DNA of 64,000 nucleotides from Microcyclospora pomicola. Lineage: Eukaryota; Ascomycota; Dothideomycetes; Capnodiales. Both the position numbers and the translations under genes were made by a program. Shown piece by piece: positions 10,526 to 21,201 of the stretch. The notes beneath the pieces were generated by a model. The model searched no databases. It was not told the origin of the DNA and was given only the letters and a program-made list of their open reading frames with translations. The DNA is taken from positions 248,001-312,000 of the forward strand of contig NHNY01000020.1 of NCBI GenBank assembly GCA_002786065.1. Direction: 5' to 3'. Numbering within the stretch: the stretch's first letter is position 1; every line of letters starts with the position of its first letter.

Positions 10526-12201
10526 TTACCGTTTCACGACGACCCTCCCTTCCTCCTCGATCGCCCGAATCAGGCCCTCAACAGTCTTTAGTTGCGTCTG
10601 CCCGTTAACGACAACACGGAAGCACAAGCCATGAGGGCCCGGGGCGTAATCCGTCATGAACCCTCTGGCCACGAGACGTTTCGTGATCTGCTCTGTGATG
10701 CGCCCGTTCTCCTTGCGATCCTCTACTGCGCGGTGGTAGAAGCATACCTGCAGACAGGGCGGAGGGTTGGTGGACACCAGCTTGAACTCTGGATTTGATT
10801 CCAGCAGGGTTGCGAGATGTGCTGCGGTGGCAAAAGCATGGTCGACGTAGTTGGCAAACCCGACCGTTCCTTGATAGAGCCATGTCAGAGCGAGCTTGAG
10901 GGCATCGCCTCGTCTCCCACACTGCGGCGTCAAGTCCGCGAGATCATGCACTTCGCGATACTCGCTTTCCGACTCCACTTCCTGGTGGCCATTAGACGTG
11001 CTGGTGTCTTGCGTCTCTTCGTCCTCAGCAGAGTGAAATAGGTAGCCTGCAGGCAGGGTCATGCCCTTGTGGAACTCCCGCAAGTCTTTGCCCAGGAGGA
11101 ACGAGCAGGTCAACGGCACGCCGAGCATCTTATGCGGACAGAGCGCCACGGAGTCTGCCCGCTCCACTCCACGCAGCTTATACCGATGCGTCGGCGAGAA
11201 GACCACGGGCCCACCCCATGACCCGTCTACATGCATCCATAGCTGGTGCTTCTGGCAGACGTCCGCGATTTCGTCGAGCGGATCAAACGACCCCAGGACC
11301 GTCGTGCCTGCCGTCGCATTGACATAAAACGGTGTCTCGCCTGCGTCCCTCGAAGCAACAATCGCCGCATCGAGCTGCGCCGGGATCATGCGTCCCTGCT
11401 CGTCCACCGGCACCGACCGCACAGCCTTGGACCCGAACCCCATGATCTGCGCCGCCTTCTCGAGGCTATAATGGCCATCCGCGCTCGTGAACAGCACCAG
11501 GCGCCTCGCCCCGTAGCCATCTGTCTTCGTCTCCGGAAACAGATGATTGCGCGCGATGACGATGGAGCTGAGATTCGCCGCGCTGCCGCCGGGCTGGCTG
11601 ACGCCGCCAGCATAGGGGCCCTGGAGGCCGAAGAGCCGCGCCAGCGCCCGCGCCGTCTGCTGCTCCACGAGCGTCAGCACGGGGCTGACCTGGTAGGCGT
11701 GGACGTTGGTGTTGAGCGCGCTGAGCAGCAGGTCGGCCGCGAGCCCGGCGGGTGTCGTGGATGCGTACAGCTTGTCGAGGAAGCCCTGCGACCAGGTATT
11801 GACGCTGTACGCGAGGACGTCGGTGACGGCGCGCAGCAGACCGTCTTTGCCCTGCGGTTCGTCGGGGAGCGGGATGGCGAGCACTTTCCGGAGATCCTTG
11901 GGCGCATGGTAGTCTACAAGTACGGGTCGTTGATCGTTTCCAGCGTCGTCAAGATCTCCATGTCCATTGTGTGGTGACGAGTGACATTGAGTGTCATTGT
12001 CCGCAGCGCGGATGAAGCGCACGATCGACGCCTTGACAGCTGTGAGCAGCTATAGGGACCACCATGGTAAGCCTGAGAAACCGATATGCCTACGTTCTTG
12101 TCTGGTCATGGGTAAAGACAAACCTCATCCGTCTCATCTGCTCGATTGAGATGTGCGTCATTGGCCTCGACGCCACCGTTTGTTTGTGGAACAGAGCCCA
12201 T
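10526..12201 (-). CDS. Pyridoxal-phosphate group II amino acid decarboxylase (glutamate/cysteine-sulfinate decarboxylase-like)
   Basis: This 533-residue enzyme removes the alpha-carboxyl of an amino acid using pyridoxal phosphate. I propose two exons: 12124-12201 (26 residues, starting MGSVPQTNGG) and 10526-12049. The 74-base intron has the weaker donor GTTTGT. The joined protein reads LLTAVKASIVRFIRAAD, which matches the family N-terminus, whereas the large open frame alone has no ATG at its head. Core motifs: the N-terminal substrate loop around GGSAANLSSIVIARN, FYVNATAGTTVLGSFDPLDE, the cofactor Asp and Ala in MHVDGSWGG, and the lysine that binds the cofactor in ALCPHKMLGVPLTCSF. The His before that Lys is typical of group II. 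The substrate (glutamate, cysteine sulfinate or aspartate) cannot be decided. Confidence 0.88.
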
Positions 12202-12522
12202 TTTGCCAATGCAATGCAGCACTGTAGGTAATATAACAGTAGTATAGAAATATGTAACCTAGAGACACAATGAGATGGCTAATTGAGGTTCACACGATCG
12301 ACAGTGGTCAATCATAACAATTTACAAACAATGGCTGAACTTTTCCTCCAGTGACCGGGCAATGTTAAGACAGTAATGACGAAAAAGTAGAAAACTAGCT
12401 CGCCACTTTCGGACGAAAGCTCGCCATTTCTGTTGCGAGGTACTTGTGGACCTACAACATCTACAACACGAACGATCAACTCCAATCCCGCACATGCAGC
12501 GAGATTATGAGCAAGGAGATCT
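12202..12522. other. Short intergenic stretch
   Basis: These 321 bases between the decarboxylase start and the Nop9 stop are AT-richer than the flanking genes. Nothing is recognised beyond promoter and 3' end sequence. Confidence 0.4.
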
Positions 12523-14785
12523 TCAACCAGAAGCAGTCGCCGTCCGTGGCCCGACCCCATTCGCAGGCGGTCCAGCCAGATTACTTCCAGTCGCCCTGCT
12601 GCTGCTCGGTCTTGATTTGTCCTTTGTTTCACCCGCTTTCTTCATTCTGGCATGTCGCTCCCGTGCCTTCTCGAGGGGTGTTTTGCGCTCCGCCTCTGGT
12701 TTGTTGGCTTCCAGCTCGCTGAACGATTGGAACCCATCGTCGCTAGCCTTGTGCTTGCTCTGCTTGATCCAATCCAGCCGGCGTCGCTTGTAAAGGTCCA
12801 TCTTCCAATTCTTCCACACCGCACGTCCGCTTGGAGAATCGCGAAGCTCGCGTTCGTTCTCTGCTAGCTCTTCTGCGATGCGCTCGCGGATGAAAGCGAG
12901 TCCGTGCGTTCCCTGCCAGATGCAGTCGACGACATGAGACGCCGCTTTGTCAAGAGCCATATCCCCAATGTTCCCATAGAACAGCTGGATGAGCTTGCGG
13001 CGCTCGATGATGGCGGCATTGTGAGTGGTGAGTGCTTGTTGTAAAGTTCGAGATGTGATGAAGTCGCGAGCGATGCGCATCAGCGTCTGGGTATCAAGTC
13101 TGGTGAGTGCTTCAAGGACAATGGAGCTGAGCGGACCTGGAACCAGCAACATTGCCTGAGCGAGAACATTGAAATGAGCTCTCCGCGTTTGCAGCGCTTT
13201 CGGGGTCAAATGAGCTGCGGTGTTCGTAGAGCTGCTTTGGGTGCTGTCGTGCGGACTCTTGTCACTTTCTGTTTTCGGACCCTCGACTTTGATGAGTTCT
13301 TTGACATCAAAGCCGCTGGGTGTGTTCCACGTTTCCTCGATCGCTATCGCGACGCTTTGTGTATCGATGCTCCGTACTGCGCAGCGCTCGATCAAGGTGC
13401 GTACCACGATAGTCCTGTCGCGCTCCAGCAGACTTGATATCGTCGGTACTAACATCTCGTGTGCGTCGTACAAGTCGTCCTTGCTCAGGCGCTCCAAAAT
13501 CCGGCAGACGACATACTGAGCAATCTCGTTTCGTGACAAGGACGCAATGCGCTCTTTGAAGAACTCCTTGTACAGGTTTTTGAATGTCTTTCCAGGCGCA
13601 TGCTCGATGATCTTTTCCACTAGGTGTGATCCGGTCGCGTCGTAGACAATGCCACTGATGAACTGTGCGCTGCCACAGTCGGAAGTGATCGGATCATCAG
13701 GTAGTAAAGTACGGATGATCGATGTCTCGTCCTTGGCACGCTGCTTGCCGAAATGGGAAAGCTCTAGTTGAAGCAGAAGTTGTAGGGTTGGACTGCCGTT
13801 AGGATGTGTTGCAAGCGCACGCAGCTTGTCTGTGTCGAGCCCGGCCACACTTCCACTGATCAGCTTTTCAAGCGCTTCGCCAAATGATTTGGGCATGGCC
13901 TTTCGCTCCTCTTTCGGTTTGTCCTTGACCTCAGCTCCTTCCACACGTATGTTCTCTTTTCTCTTGCTCTTCAGAAGATGCTGGGTTGAGCTCTGATCCA
14001 CAGGTTCGCCGGCCAGTACCAACAGCAGTATGCGGAGGACATGCGATGCATATCGGTCGGTCATCAAGTACCCCAGATTGTCTTGGAACTCGTCCAATGT
14101 GGATAGGAAAAGGCTTTCGAAAGTGACGGATTGGTCCTCCTTGGCCTTCATCTCTTCCGCGACCATGTTCCCAGCGCGCAGAAAAAGGGCTTCGCAACAA
14201 TGTGAGCCAAACCGATGGGAGACGATATGGATGAAGCTAGAATCAAACACGTCAGTCATGCAAATTTCCATAATGGAGAAGTAGTCATCAAGAGTGCTCC
14301 ACATACTTCCCAGCGAATTTCTCGAAAAGCCCCTTCAGCTGCTCCGCATCCCAGACCTGTATCAACCTCTCCAACAGTCGCGAACAGCTCTGGCTGAGCG
14401 CGATCTTCAACTCCTTCCCTTCCGCCTGCTTGTACACATCGGCCAGGAACAGCTTCTTCTCCTCGGGATCTGCGAAGCTGTTCTCCTCCAGCGTGCTGTC
14501 GGCATGGCGGAAATACTCCTGTTCGTCCTCGTCCAACATGCCGAAAAACGGCCTCTCAAGCCCTGGGGGATATGCTTCATCTTCTTGGTGATGCGTATGG
14601 TCCGCTTCTAGTTGCAGAGGAATGTAATCGTCCCCCGCCCCTGTCCGCGTGTCTACCACATCCTCGTCGGTCGACTTGCGTCGCTTGCTTGTGTGATCCT
14701 CCTCAAGGGCAGGGTTTTCGTCCCGATCATCCTGCTTGCGCTTCTCGCCTCCACGGCGACCGCGTTTCTTATTCTCCTTGGGCAT
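12523..14785 (-). CDS. NOP9: Nucleolar Pumilio-repeat protein Nop9
   Basis: Nop9 is a nucleolar RNA-binding protein of the 90S pre-ribosome that binds the 3' end of 18S precursor RNA and restrains cleavage by Nob1. Two exons, 14307-14785 and 12523-14236, are joined across a 70-base intron (donor GTATGT, acceptor TTCTAG) to give 730 residues; the junction makes FAGNFIHIVSHRFGSHCCEAL, a continuous Pumilio repeat. A basic N-terminus (MPKENKKRGRRGG) fits nuclear import. Pumilio-like units recur through the protein, for example LMTDRYASHVLRILL, GSPTLQLLLQLEL, DATGSHLVEKIIEH and NEIAQYVVCRILERL. The very basic C-terminus ends in a Ser/Ala-rich tail. Length matches fungal Nop9, at roughly 700 residues. 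Confidence 0.93.
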
Positions 14786-15853
14786 GATGTGTTCAAGTCG
14801 TAATGAGGGTGTGTTGGACTGATGTACCGCTTACGGCAGCGTTGGAGCGGTTTCTGCCACGGAAGAAATTTTTGTAAGGTCACAGAATGCCGAAATTCGA
14901 GGAATGAAGGCCGATCGAAGCAGTTCGATCCTAGTATAAGCAGGGAGATGATCCGGATGGAGTGCTCTCCGCGTGAGCCGTGTTGTGTCTCCGCGGCCCC
15001 AGACGGTTTCGTGAATTGGATAGACGAACGGTCGCACGCCGGAAAAATGATGACGCCGTTGATGATGCTTGGGGCATCTGCAGGAACCTGGCACGTCGCT
15101 TAGCGCGATCTCGCGTAACAGAAAATCGAGTGGTGAACGCTGGTTCGCAAACGGCTCTGCAGGTTTATTCGGACTCGGTTGGCGTCGATTATACGACAGA
15201 CAACTCTATGGATGGAGGAGAGAAGTGAAGAAGAATGAACCTCGAAACTGGGCACGCCTTGCAGAGGATGCCCGAGGATGTGGGAGCAGATAATGCGGAA
15301 TGCCAGATCTGGCCCTGGGCGGGTTGCGGTTAGCGTCGATCTGGAGATGGAGGAGATCTAGCAGATCTCACCTCTCTATCGGTCCATACCCATCCCCTTG
15401 TACCGTTACACCACGGTCCGCGTCGTATCTTAAATCTTACGGCTGGAAGCGGCTCTGACTATACGTTTGCTTTAATGATGAATCTAGGACAGGACTACAA
15501 GCAGCCGGCATGAAGCACGCTCCAAATCGTGTACCTAGGTAAGGTATGCTTCCATGAACGCCACAGCAGCACAGAAAGCATGTGTGGGCCAGGGTTAGAT
15601 CCTGTTCCAAAGGGGGTTCATAACTGCCTCTATCAGGCACATAGGGGTACTCATCACGTCTACAAAAGCTGGTGGGTTGCGCCACAGGACACAATGTCAT
15701 TCAGAATGGAGAATACGAAGGACATGCAATGGACAGTGAGAAACAATGTTGATACTCCGCGCTATGCTTCAAGCATTCAGAATGAGCCACACTAGCAGCT
15801 TGGGCATTGGCCAGTTGCTATGTTATACAGATCCATCCCAGCATACGCGTACA
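14786..15853. other. Intergenic between Nop9 and Rpt3 genes
   Basis: The 1.07 kb holds the Nop9 promoter and the Rpt3 3' end. A TAAGGTA word lies at 15540-15546 just after TACCTAG. Short overlapping open frames on both strands show no domain or consistent frame, so I call no gene. Confidence 0.4.
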
Positions 15854-17110
15854 CTACTTGTAGAAGTCGAACTTGTCCGCCTCGCTCGCACCCTTGACTT
15901 GGCTTGTATACGCATCCTCCAGATCTTGTTGGATGATATTATACCGGTTCTTCCGGACCGCACGTAGGCCAGCTTCTTGCATCACAGCAGCGATAACGGC
16001 ACCAGACAACGGGTCGTTGCGCACGATGAGCGAGTCGAGATCCACCTCGGGTGCCATCGACATCTTTGACGCAATCGTGGAGAAGATCAATCGTCGCTCG
16101 CGGCGATCTCGCAGGGAAGGAAACTCGATTTTGCGGTCCAATCGTCCTGGTCGGAGCAGAGCAGGATCCAGAGTGTCGGTACGGTTCGTGGCCATGATGA
16201 CCTTCACGTTGGAAGTCTGGTCAAAGCCGTCCATCTGGTTCAGCAACTCAAGGAGGATACGTTGGACCTCACGGTCGGCACCAGTCTGGGCGTCGAAACG
16301 CTTGGTGGCGATAGCGTCAATCTCATCGATGAAGATGATGGCGGGACTGTTCTCGCGCGCCATCCGGAAGACATCGCGAACCATGCGAGGTCCCTCTCCT
16401 AGGTACTTCTGTACAAACTCCGAACCGACCACACGGATGAAAGACGCAGTCGTGCTGTTGGCGACGGCCTTGACCAGCATCGTCTTTCCTGTACCGGGCG
16501 GGCCGTACAACAGCACACCTCGTGGAGGATCGATACCGATTTGCTTGTAAAGATCGAATTGTGTCAAAGGCAGCTCGACAGCCTCACGAATCTCCTGCTT
16601 CTGCATATCCAATCCACCCACATCCGCGTACGTGACGTCTGGCTTCTCATCTGCACCCAACATGGCAATACTGGAGTCAGCTTCTGGCGGTAGGATGTCG
16701 ACCAAGCTGTTGCTGTGTCGGTGGAGCGCCACTGAGGATGACGGCTTGAGCAATTCCCGGTCCAACGTGCTCAGAATGCGCACCACATAGTTACTCCCCG
16801 TACTGCTCTGCACGATGCCGGTGTTGTTGTCGATGGCTTCCATGAACTGTCCAATCACCAGCGGCACGCTTTGTATCCGTTTGATCTCTTCCTGTGCTCG
16901 GACAAGCTCGCGCTTGAGACTGCGTTGCTCATCCTTGATATACTCCTCTTGCAGCTTGATGTACTCTAATTGGCGCTGCAGCTTCTTGTATGTCGCGTAT
17001 TGGTCGTCGGAGTCGGTGAGGCCTTCGATCTTGGACAGTGCTGAATTGGCCGCTTTGTGTTGGTGAGGCGCTGGGGTTGCCGTCGGGCTCATCACATCGG
17101 CAGACGCCAT
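15854..17110 (-). CDS. RPT3: 26S proteasome regulatory ATPase subunit Rpt3
   Basis: Rpt3 (PSMC4 in animals) is one of six AAA+ ATPases in the ring that unfolds substrates for the 20S proteasome. The gene is intronless and encodes 418 residues, the family's normal length. A coiled coil spans about residues 38-80, followed by the OB domain. The AAA domain shows Walker A GPPGTGKT (203-210), Walker B IIFIDEID (258-265), sensor 1 ATNR (307-310) and the arginine-finger region [11 protein letters not shown]. The paralogue is identified by [19 protein letters not shown] and by [11 protein letters not shown], both typical of Rpt3. The C-terminus FDFYK carries the hydrophobic-Tyr-X tail that docks in the alpha-ring pockets. 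I saw no PACE box (GGTGGCAAA) in the first 200 bases upstream. Confidence 0.97.
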   Translation of the reverse strand: MASADVMSPTATPAPHQHKAANSALSKIEGLTDSDDQYATYKKLQRQLEYIKLQEEYIKDEQRSLKRELVRAQEEIKRIQSVPLVIGQFMEAIDNNTGIVQSSTGSNYVVRILSTLDRELLKPSSSVALHRHSNSLVDILPPEADSSIAMLGADEKPDVTYADVGGLDMQKQEIREAVELPLTQFDLYKQIGIDPPRGVLLYGPPGTGKTMLVKAVANSTTASFIRVVGSEFVQKYLGEGPRMVRDVFRMARENSPAIIFIDEIDAIATKRFDAQTGADREVQRILLELLNQMDGFDQTSNVKVIMATNRTDTLDPALLRPGRLDRKIEFPSLRDRRERRLIFSTIASKMSMAPEVDLDSLIVRNDPLSGAVIAAVMQEAGLRAVRKNRYNIIQQDLEDAYTSQVKGASEADKFDFYK

Positions 17111-17455
17111 GATTAATTAGGATCAAGATTGTTGCTGACTCTCTAGTGATTGGGATGTAGACGGTGTCAAAAGGAAGTCAGGTGTGTGCGTGTGTGATGG
17201 ATGGACGTTTGTGTCGTGTGGTCGTTCCACATGTGTAGGAGCTCCACAGGCAAACGTGACGTTCGCGTCCGGCAGGTCCAATCCTTACTAAGCAGCTTCC
17301 GCGCACTGAATCAAAAGCGCAATGGTACGCAACAGATGAACGAGAATATATCTACACATGGTGGTTCATGTGGAAATGGGAGAACGGAGACACATGCATG
17401 TGATATTTAGATGAAGCAGTCAAGCACGTGAAGTAGGTGTTACAGCTATATGACT
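17111..17455. other. Rpt3 promoter and Utp22 3' end
   Basis: This 345-base spacer contains a TGTGTGCGTGTGTG dinucleotide-like tract near 17180-17195. Nothing else is recognised. Confidence 0.4.
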
Positions 17456-20400
17456 CTACCTGTTCAACTCAATCTTCTTCACTAGATCCCCACCCAGTCT
17501 ACCAATCTCCGCCAGGATAGCCTCCTTATTGATTTCCACCTGGATATCATCCTCGCCCGCGGTCTTAGTCGGCACCATAGAATAGTTTAGATTGACCTTC
17601 CAGCTCCGTTTCGCAGTCTGTGGACTCCACAAGCCCGCAATGATAGGCTTTTCCACGCCGCCGGAGAAGAAGCAGATTGACGAGCCATAGACGTGCTCGA
17701 GATCAGCTAGAAACTCTCTCGCAAGATCGAGACCAACTAGAGTATCATCGACGTCGAGCTGCAAGTTCTTATACCGCTGCTGGCCAGGCTTGCGCTCGGG
17801 GGTGTTGAGGTGGAGGACGAAGTCGTAGTCGCTTAAGGGAGAGTGGAAGAGTGACGCCGGCTCAAGATCGAGCTTCTTCTCGTCAATCTCCGCAGCTGCT
17901 GCTTTTGCGAGCGTGGTCATTCGGCCTGCGACCACCTTGGCGGGCTTTACGTTTGTCCAAGTTGTGCCATCGTGATCTACGTTCGACGCCGTGAAGACTG
18001 CCACGCGATTGAAGCTGGGATCCAATTTTCTCCATGCGGCAAAATTGGTCTGGATGGCCTGACGGTCGACAACCTTAAGATCATTGCTTCCGCTGAGATC
18101 AACGATCAGTGGCTCGACCCTCCAATCCCAACGTGCGAGCCAGCGGAGCGAACGCAGAAAACCAGTCTGCACAGATGACGGCGTTTTCCATGGGTAAGCT
18201 TGCACGAATGTTCGCGCGACAAACAGCTCAATGACTTCTTCCTCAAAGTGGCTGGCAAGAAGATGGGAAGCGAACCACTTCTTCATCAAGCGGATGGAGC
18301 CACTAAGAGCAGGATGCCGACTGCAAAGACGTGCTATTGCTTGGGTGTGTGCTGGAGTCTTGATATAGCTACGCTTGTAGAGCGCCAACCCCTTGGCAGC
18401 AGTCTCCTTGATCAGGGGTCCGGCAGCTTTGTCTTTGAGCTGGCGCTCGAACAAGCTCTGCTCGCGTTCGTGGTGGATTCGCAGATGGAAAGTGGCTCCT
18501 GTGCTGTACGAGATCTCGAGATATCCCTGATTGAACACCTCGTGGTCTTGATTCTCCAAACCAAGTCGAGTCTCGACCTCGCGATTGGCGGCCAGGAGAT
18601 CGCCGAACTTCAACAAGAACGCAATCTTGGTGCGCTGGATGGCGGTCAGATCGTCTGGCCATCGGGCGGAGCCTTCGAACTGTATAGTCACGTCTGCAGG
18701 TATTGGGCGTTGCCCAGTGGTGTTTGCAACAGCTGGAAGGGCTACAGAAGTGCTGCGAAGCTGGGCATCTGCAGGCATAATCGCACGAATCGACAAGGGT
18801 AGGTCGTCCAGACTGCGGATGTCGTGTTCCAGCTTCTTGTAAGCCTCTGAGAGCGGCTGATAAGCAGTGGCATTTTGGCTCTGCTTTATGAACAATCCAG
18901 ACTCATTTCCAGCGAATCTGAGCGTCTCGCCAATGCGCTCACCACAGTGACGATCCAACACGTATCGTAAGATCTGTTCAATCACCGTCTGCCCGCTCGT
19001 GCTCGACTGCCAGATCAAGCTCTCGAGGATACTGCCATCCTTGAACCTTCGAAGTTCGGCCTTGTCGCCCCAAAATTTGCGAAATGCCGCTGCTTCGGCT
19101 TTTGTTTCGGCGGAGGGACCATGGTCCACTGTTCTGCTCGCCGTGTCAGGGTTCACGACCAGGCCGACTACGACAGTATCTGTCCCTGCGCCATTAGGTC
19201 TGGTAGACTTCAAGGTCCACTGTGCTTGTCGTGGTAGTGACATGCTGATTTCCTTGATACGATCACCTAATCCTTGTATACATGTCTCATGTACCTTGAG
19301 ATACGGCTTTGACCAAGCGTGGTCGTGTGTCGTCTTCGCACTACCTAATGCGGCAGAAGGAAGCTTGACTGTGTAGTCAAAGCGCAGTAGTGGGTTGTCA
19401 GATTTGGTAATGAAAGTTGCATCAAAGCTGTCGAAGTTTGGGTCACCCAACATCTTGAGGGTGACATTAGCTTCCTGCCGCAAGAGCTTGTAAGCCCAGG
19501 GCGATGTTTTGTAGAGGATGTTGTGAGCTCGAGCAGTGTCCCAGACCACCGGGCTATCTTGGTATGTCGAAGTGATAGTATGCGTTTCGTCTCCAACAGC
19601 GAAAACCTGTTTGCTGAAGTCCTTGATAGCGAGGAGTTGTAATGTCGCCTTGAAAAGCTGATAGCTACTGTAGCCCTCGCTCAGCAAAGGCTTGCCACCG
19701 GGGCCGCCACCTTGCAGCAGCAGAGCTAACAGAGCGGACCACTCAAAAGAGCCGAAACCTCCATCTGCGAAATGCGACGAGAGACCGCGCTGTCGTAGCC
19801 AGGTATTACCGAGAAGACAGGCATCATTGAAGGCGGAGCATGACTTTGAGGCTGCATGGAGGAGCTGTAGGTACGAGTTGGTAAGCATGTCAGCACGAAG
19901 AGAACAATTGTAGCTGGATGTCGGCTCATTGGCTGCCGAATTCACGTCTGACCTGACACAGTTCTTCTCGGGCAAAAGCTTGTCCTTGGCGAACGTCTCC
20001 GCGCCTACGCAAGGAATGAGGTTGATCTGCCATTTCGGAGCAGGCTTGACGTCGCCCGTGGCAGCCGTCTGCTGCAGCGGCGTCACGATCAAGACAGGCT
20101 TCAGCGGATCGCCACGAAAGTTCTCGAACGCAAAAGCATACTCCTTCGAACACGTGTCCTTCAAGTCCGCAGCCACACACGCCAGATATAACGCGCGCTT
20201 GTAGAAGTATCGATAGTTCAAGTAGTCCTTCTCCTGGAACAACGCCGCAGGTATGGTCAGCGTCATATCGATCTCCAGCACATCCTTCGCCCGCACCGCC
20301 GTCTTCAACGCATGACTACCGACCACATTGATCTTGCTCGGGCGCGCATATTCCAGCTTATACTTCGCATCCTTGGGCGGCCGCGGGTGAGGGAACGGCA

Positions 20401-20944
20401 CCACCACCGAGCTCCGCACCCGCAGCGCTTTTTCTGCCTCTTCCACTGTCAGCAGCGCTCGCGCAGATGTCGCCTCGATCGCTTTCTTCAGCGCGTGCAA
20501 GGCCTGCTCCGCCGCCTCTTCGCGCTTGCCACGCCGCGGCCGGATCTGCAGCAGCAACTCGTCGACCTGTAGCTTGAAGATGTTACTCTTGAACGTGTTG
20601 GCCGAGTATGCGCCGGAGCCGAGTTCTTGCGCAGCTTTGGCACTCTTCGATCGTCCGTCGCGAGGTTTTGGAGCGGTGGGTTGAGTCTTGCCGTTGGTAG
20701 TTGCAAGTTTCGCAGGAGGTGCCTCTTCTTCCTCTCCTCCATATTCTTCTGTATCCATCAAAGAAGCATCGTCCTCCTCCTCTTCTTCCACTTCATTCAA
20801 TCCCTCATAAGCTTCCTCCCCTCCATTCAAGGTATGCGATTCATCATCGTCTTCAAAGGATGCAAACGACGCAACGTCGTCTTCGTTCTCGGAGGAGGAA
20901 GATACGTGCTCGACTTTACGTCTCTTCGCGACCGGTACTGCCAT
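17456..20944 (-). CDS. UTP22: U3 snoRNP / small-subunit processome protein Utp22 (Nrap)
   Basis: Utp22 is a scaffold of the UTP-C module in the 90S pre-ribosome and is needed for 18S rRNA processing; in yeast it also links to casein kinase 2 and Rrp7. This is an uninterrupted 1162-residue gene. The N-terminus is basic then strongly acidic, with Asp/Glu runs (about residues 15-75), followed by the tandem nucleotidyltransferase-like and PAP/OAS-like folds of the Nrap family. Recognisable family segments include SKINVVGSHALKTAVR, EIDMTLTIPAALFQEKDYLNYRYFYKR (split here for brevity), GFGSFEWSALLALLLQGG, FWGDKAELRRFKDGSILES and the C-terminal DYDFVLHLN. Active-site residues of true polymerases are not expected in this family. 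Length agrees with fungal orthologues. Confidence 0.94.
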   Translation of the reverse strand: MAVPVAKRRKVEHVSSSSENEDDVASFASFEDDDESHTLNGGEEAYEGLNEVEEEEEDDASLMDTEEYGGEEEEAPPAKLATTNGKTQPTAPKPRDGRSKSAKAAQELGSGAYSANTFKSNIFKLQVDELLLQIRPRRGKREEAAEQALHALKKAIEATSARALLTVEEAEKALRVRSSVVVPFPHPRPPKDAKYKLEYARPSKINVVGSHALKTAVRAKDVLEIDMTLTIPAALFQEKDYLNYRYFYKRALYLACVAADLKDTCSKEYAFAFENFRGDPLKPVLIVTPLQQTAATGDVKPAPKWQINLIPCVGAETFAKDKLLPEKNCVRSDVNSAANEPTSSYNCSLRADMLTNSYLQLLHAASKSCSAFNDACLLGNTWLRQRGLSSHFADGGFGSFEWSALLALLLQGGGPGGKPLLSEGYSSYQLFKATLQLLAIKDFSKQVFAVGDETHTITSTYQDSPVVWDTARAHNILYKTSPWAYKLLRQEANVTLKMLGDPNFDSFDATFITKSDNPLLRFDYTVKLPSAALGSAKTTHDHAWSKPYLKVHETCIQGLGDRIKEISMSLPRQAQWTLKSTRPNGAGTDTVVVGLVVNPDTASRTVDHGPSAETKAEAAAFRKFWGDKAELRRFKDGSILESLIWQSSTSGQTVIEQILRYVLDRHCGERIGETLRFAGNESGLFIKQSQNATAYQPLSEAYKKLEHDIRSLDDLPLSIRAIMPADAQLRSTSVALPAVANTTGQRPIPADVTIQFEGSARWPDDLTAIQRTKIAFLLKFGDLLAANREVETRLGLENQDHEVFNQGYLEISYSTGATFHLRIHHEREQSLFERQLKDKAAGPLIKETAAKGLALYKRSYIKTPAHTQAIARLCSRHPALSGSIRLMKKWFASHLLASHFEEEVIELFVARTFVQAYPWKTPSSVQTGFLRSLRWLARWDWRVEPLIVDLSGSNDLKVVDRQAIQTNFAAWRKLDPSFNRVAVFTASNVDHDGTTWTNVKPAKVVAGRMTTLAKAAAAEIDEKKLDLEPASLFHSPLSDYDFVLHLNTPERKPGQQRYKNLQLDVDDTLVGLDLAREFLADLEHVYGSSICFFSGGVEKPIIAGLWSPQTAKRSWKVNLNYSMVPTKTAGEDDIQVEINKEAILAEIGRLGGDLVKKIELNR

Positions 20945-21201
20945 AATTTTGCAGCAGAATTACCTCACGAGAGACAGATCCGCATATTTAAGCTTGCACA
21001 GCTCGCAACTTTTTTTCCGAATGCAAGCTGATGCAGATTGCGATAAGATAAGGTCACGTGAGAAAATTACATTTATGGAGGAAACGTGGATCAGGCATAT
21101 GTCAGATGAGCCATGATCCTGGGGGCACAGTGGTGAGACCTGAGGATCTCGGATGGTGGTTTGAGTTCGTAGTCTGCTTCGTAGCTCGCTGTACAACCCC
21201 G

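Noticed and set aside
11246-11977. 243-codon plus-strand open frame
   Set aside because: It lies antisense inside the PLP decarboxylase, is Arg-rich and has no family features; a GC-rich gene's mirror frame.
14822-15293. Overlapping plus- and minus-strand frames upstream of NOP9
   Set aside because: Short, in conflicting frames, with no recognisable motif; promoter DNA is the simpler reading.
15873-16550. 225-codon plus-strand frame
   Set aside because: Antisense to the highly conserved RPT3 AAA domain, which explains its openness.
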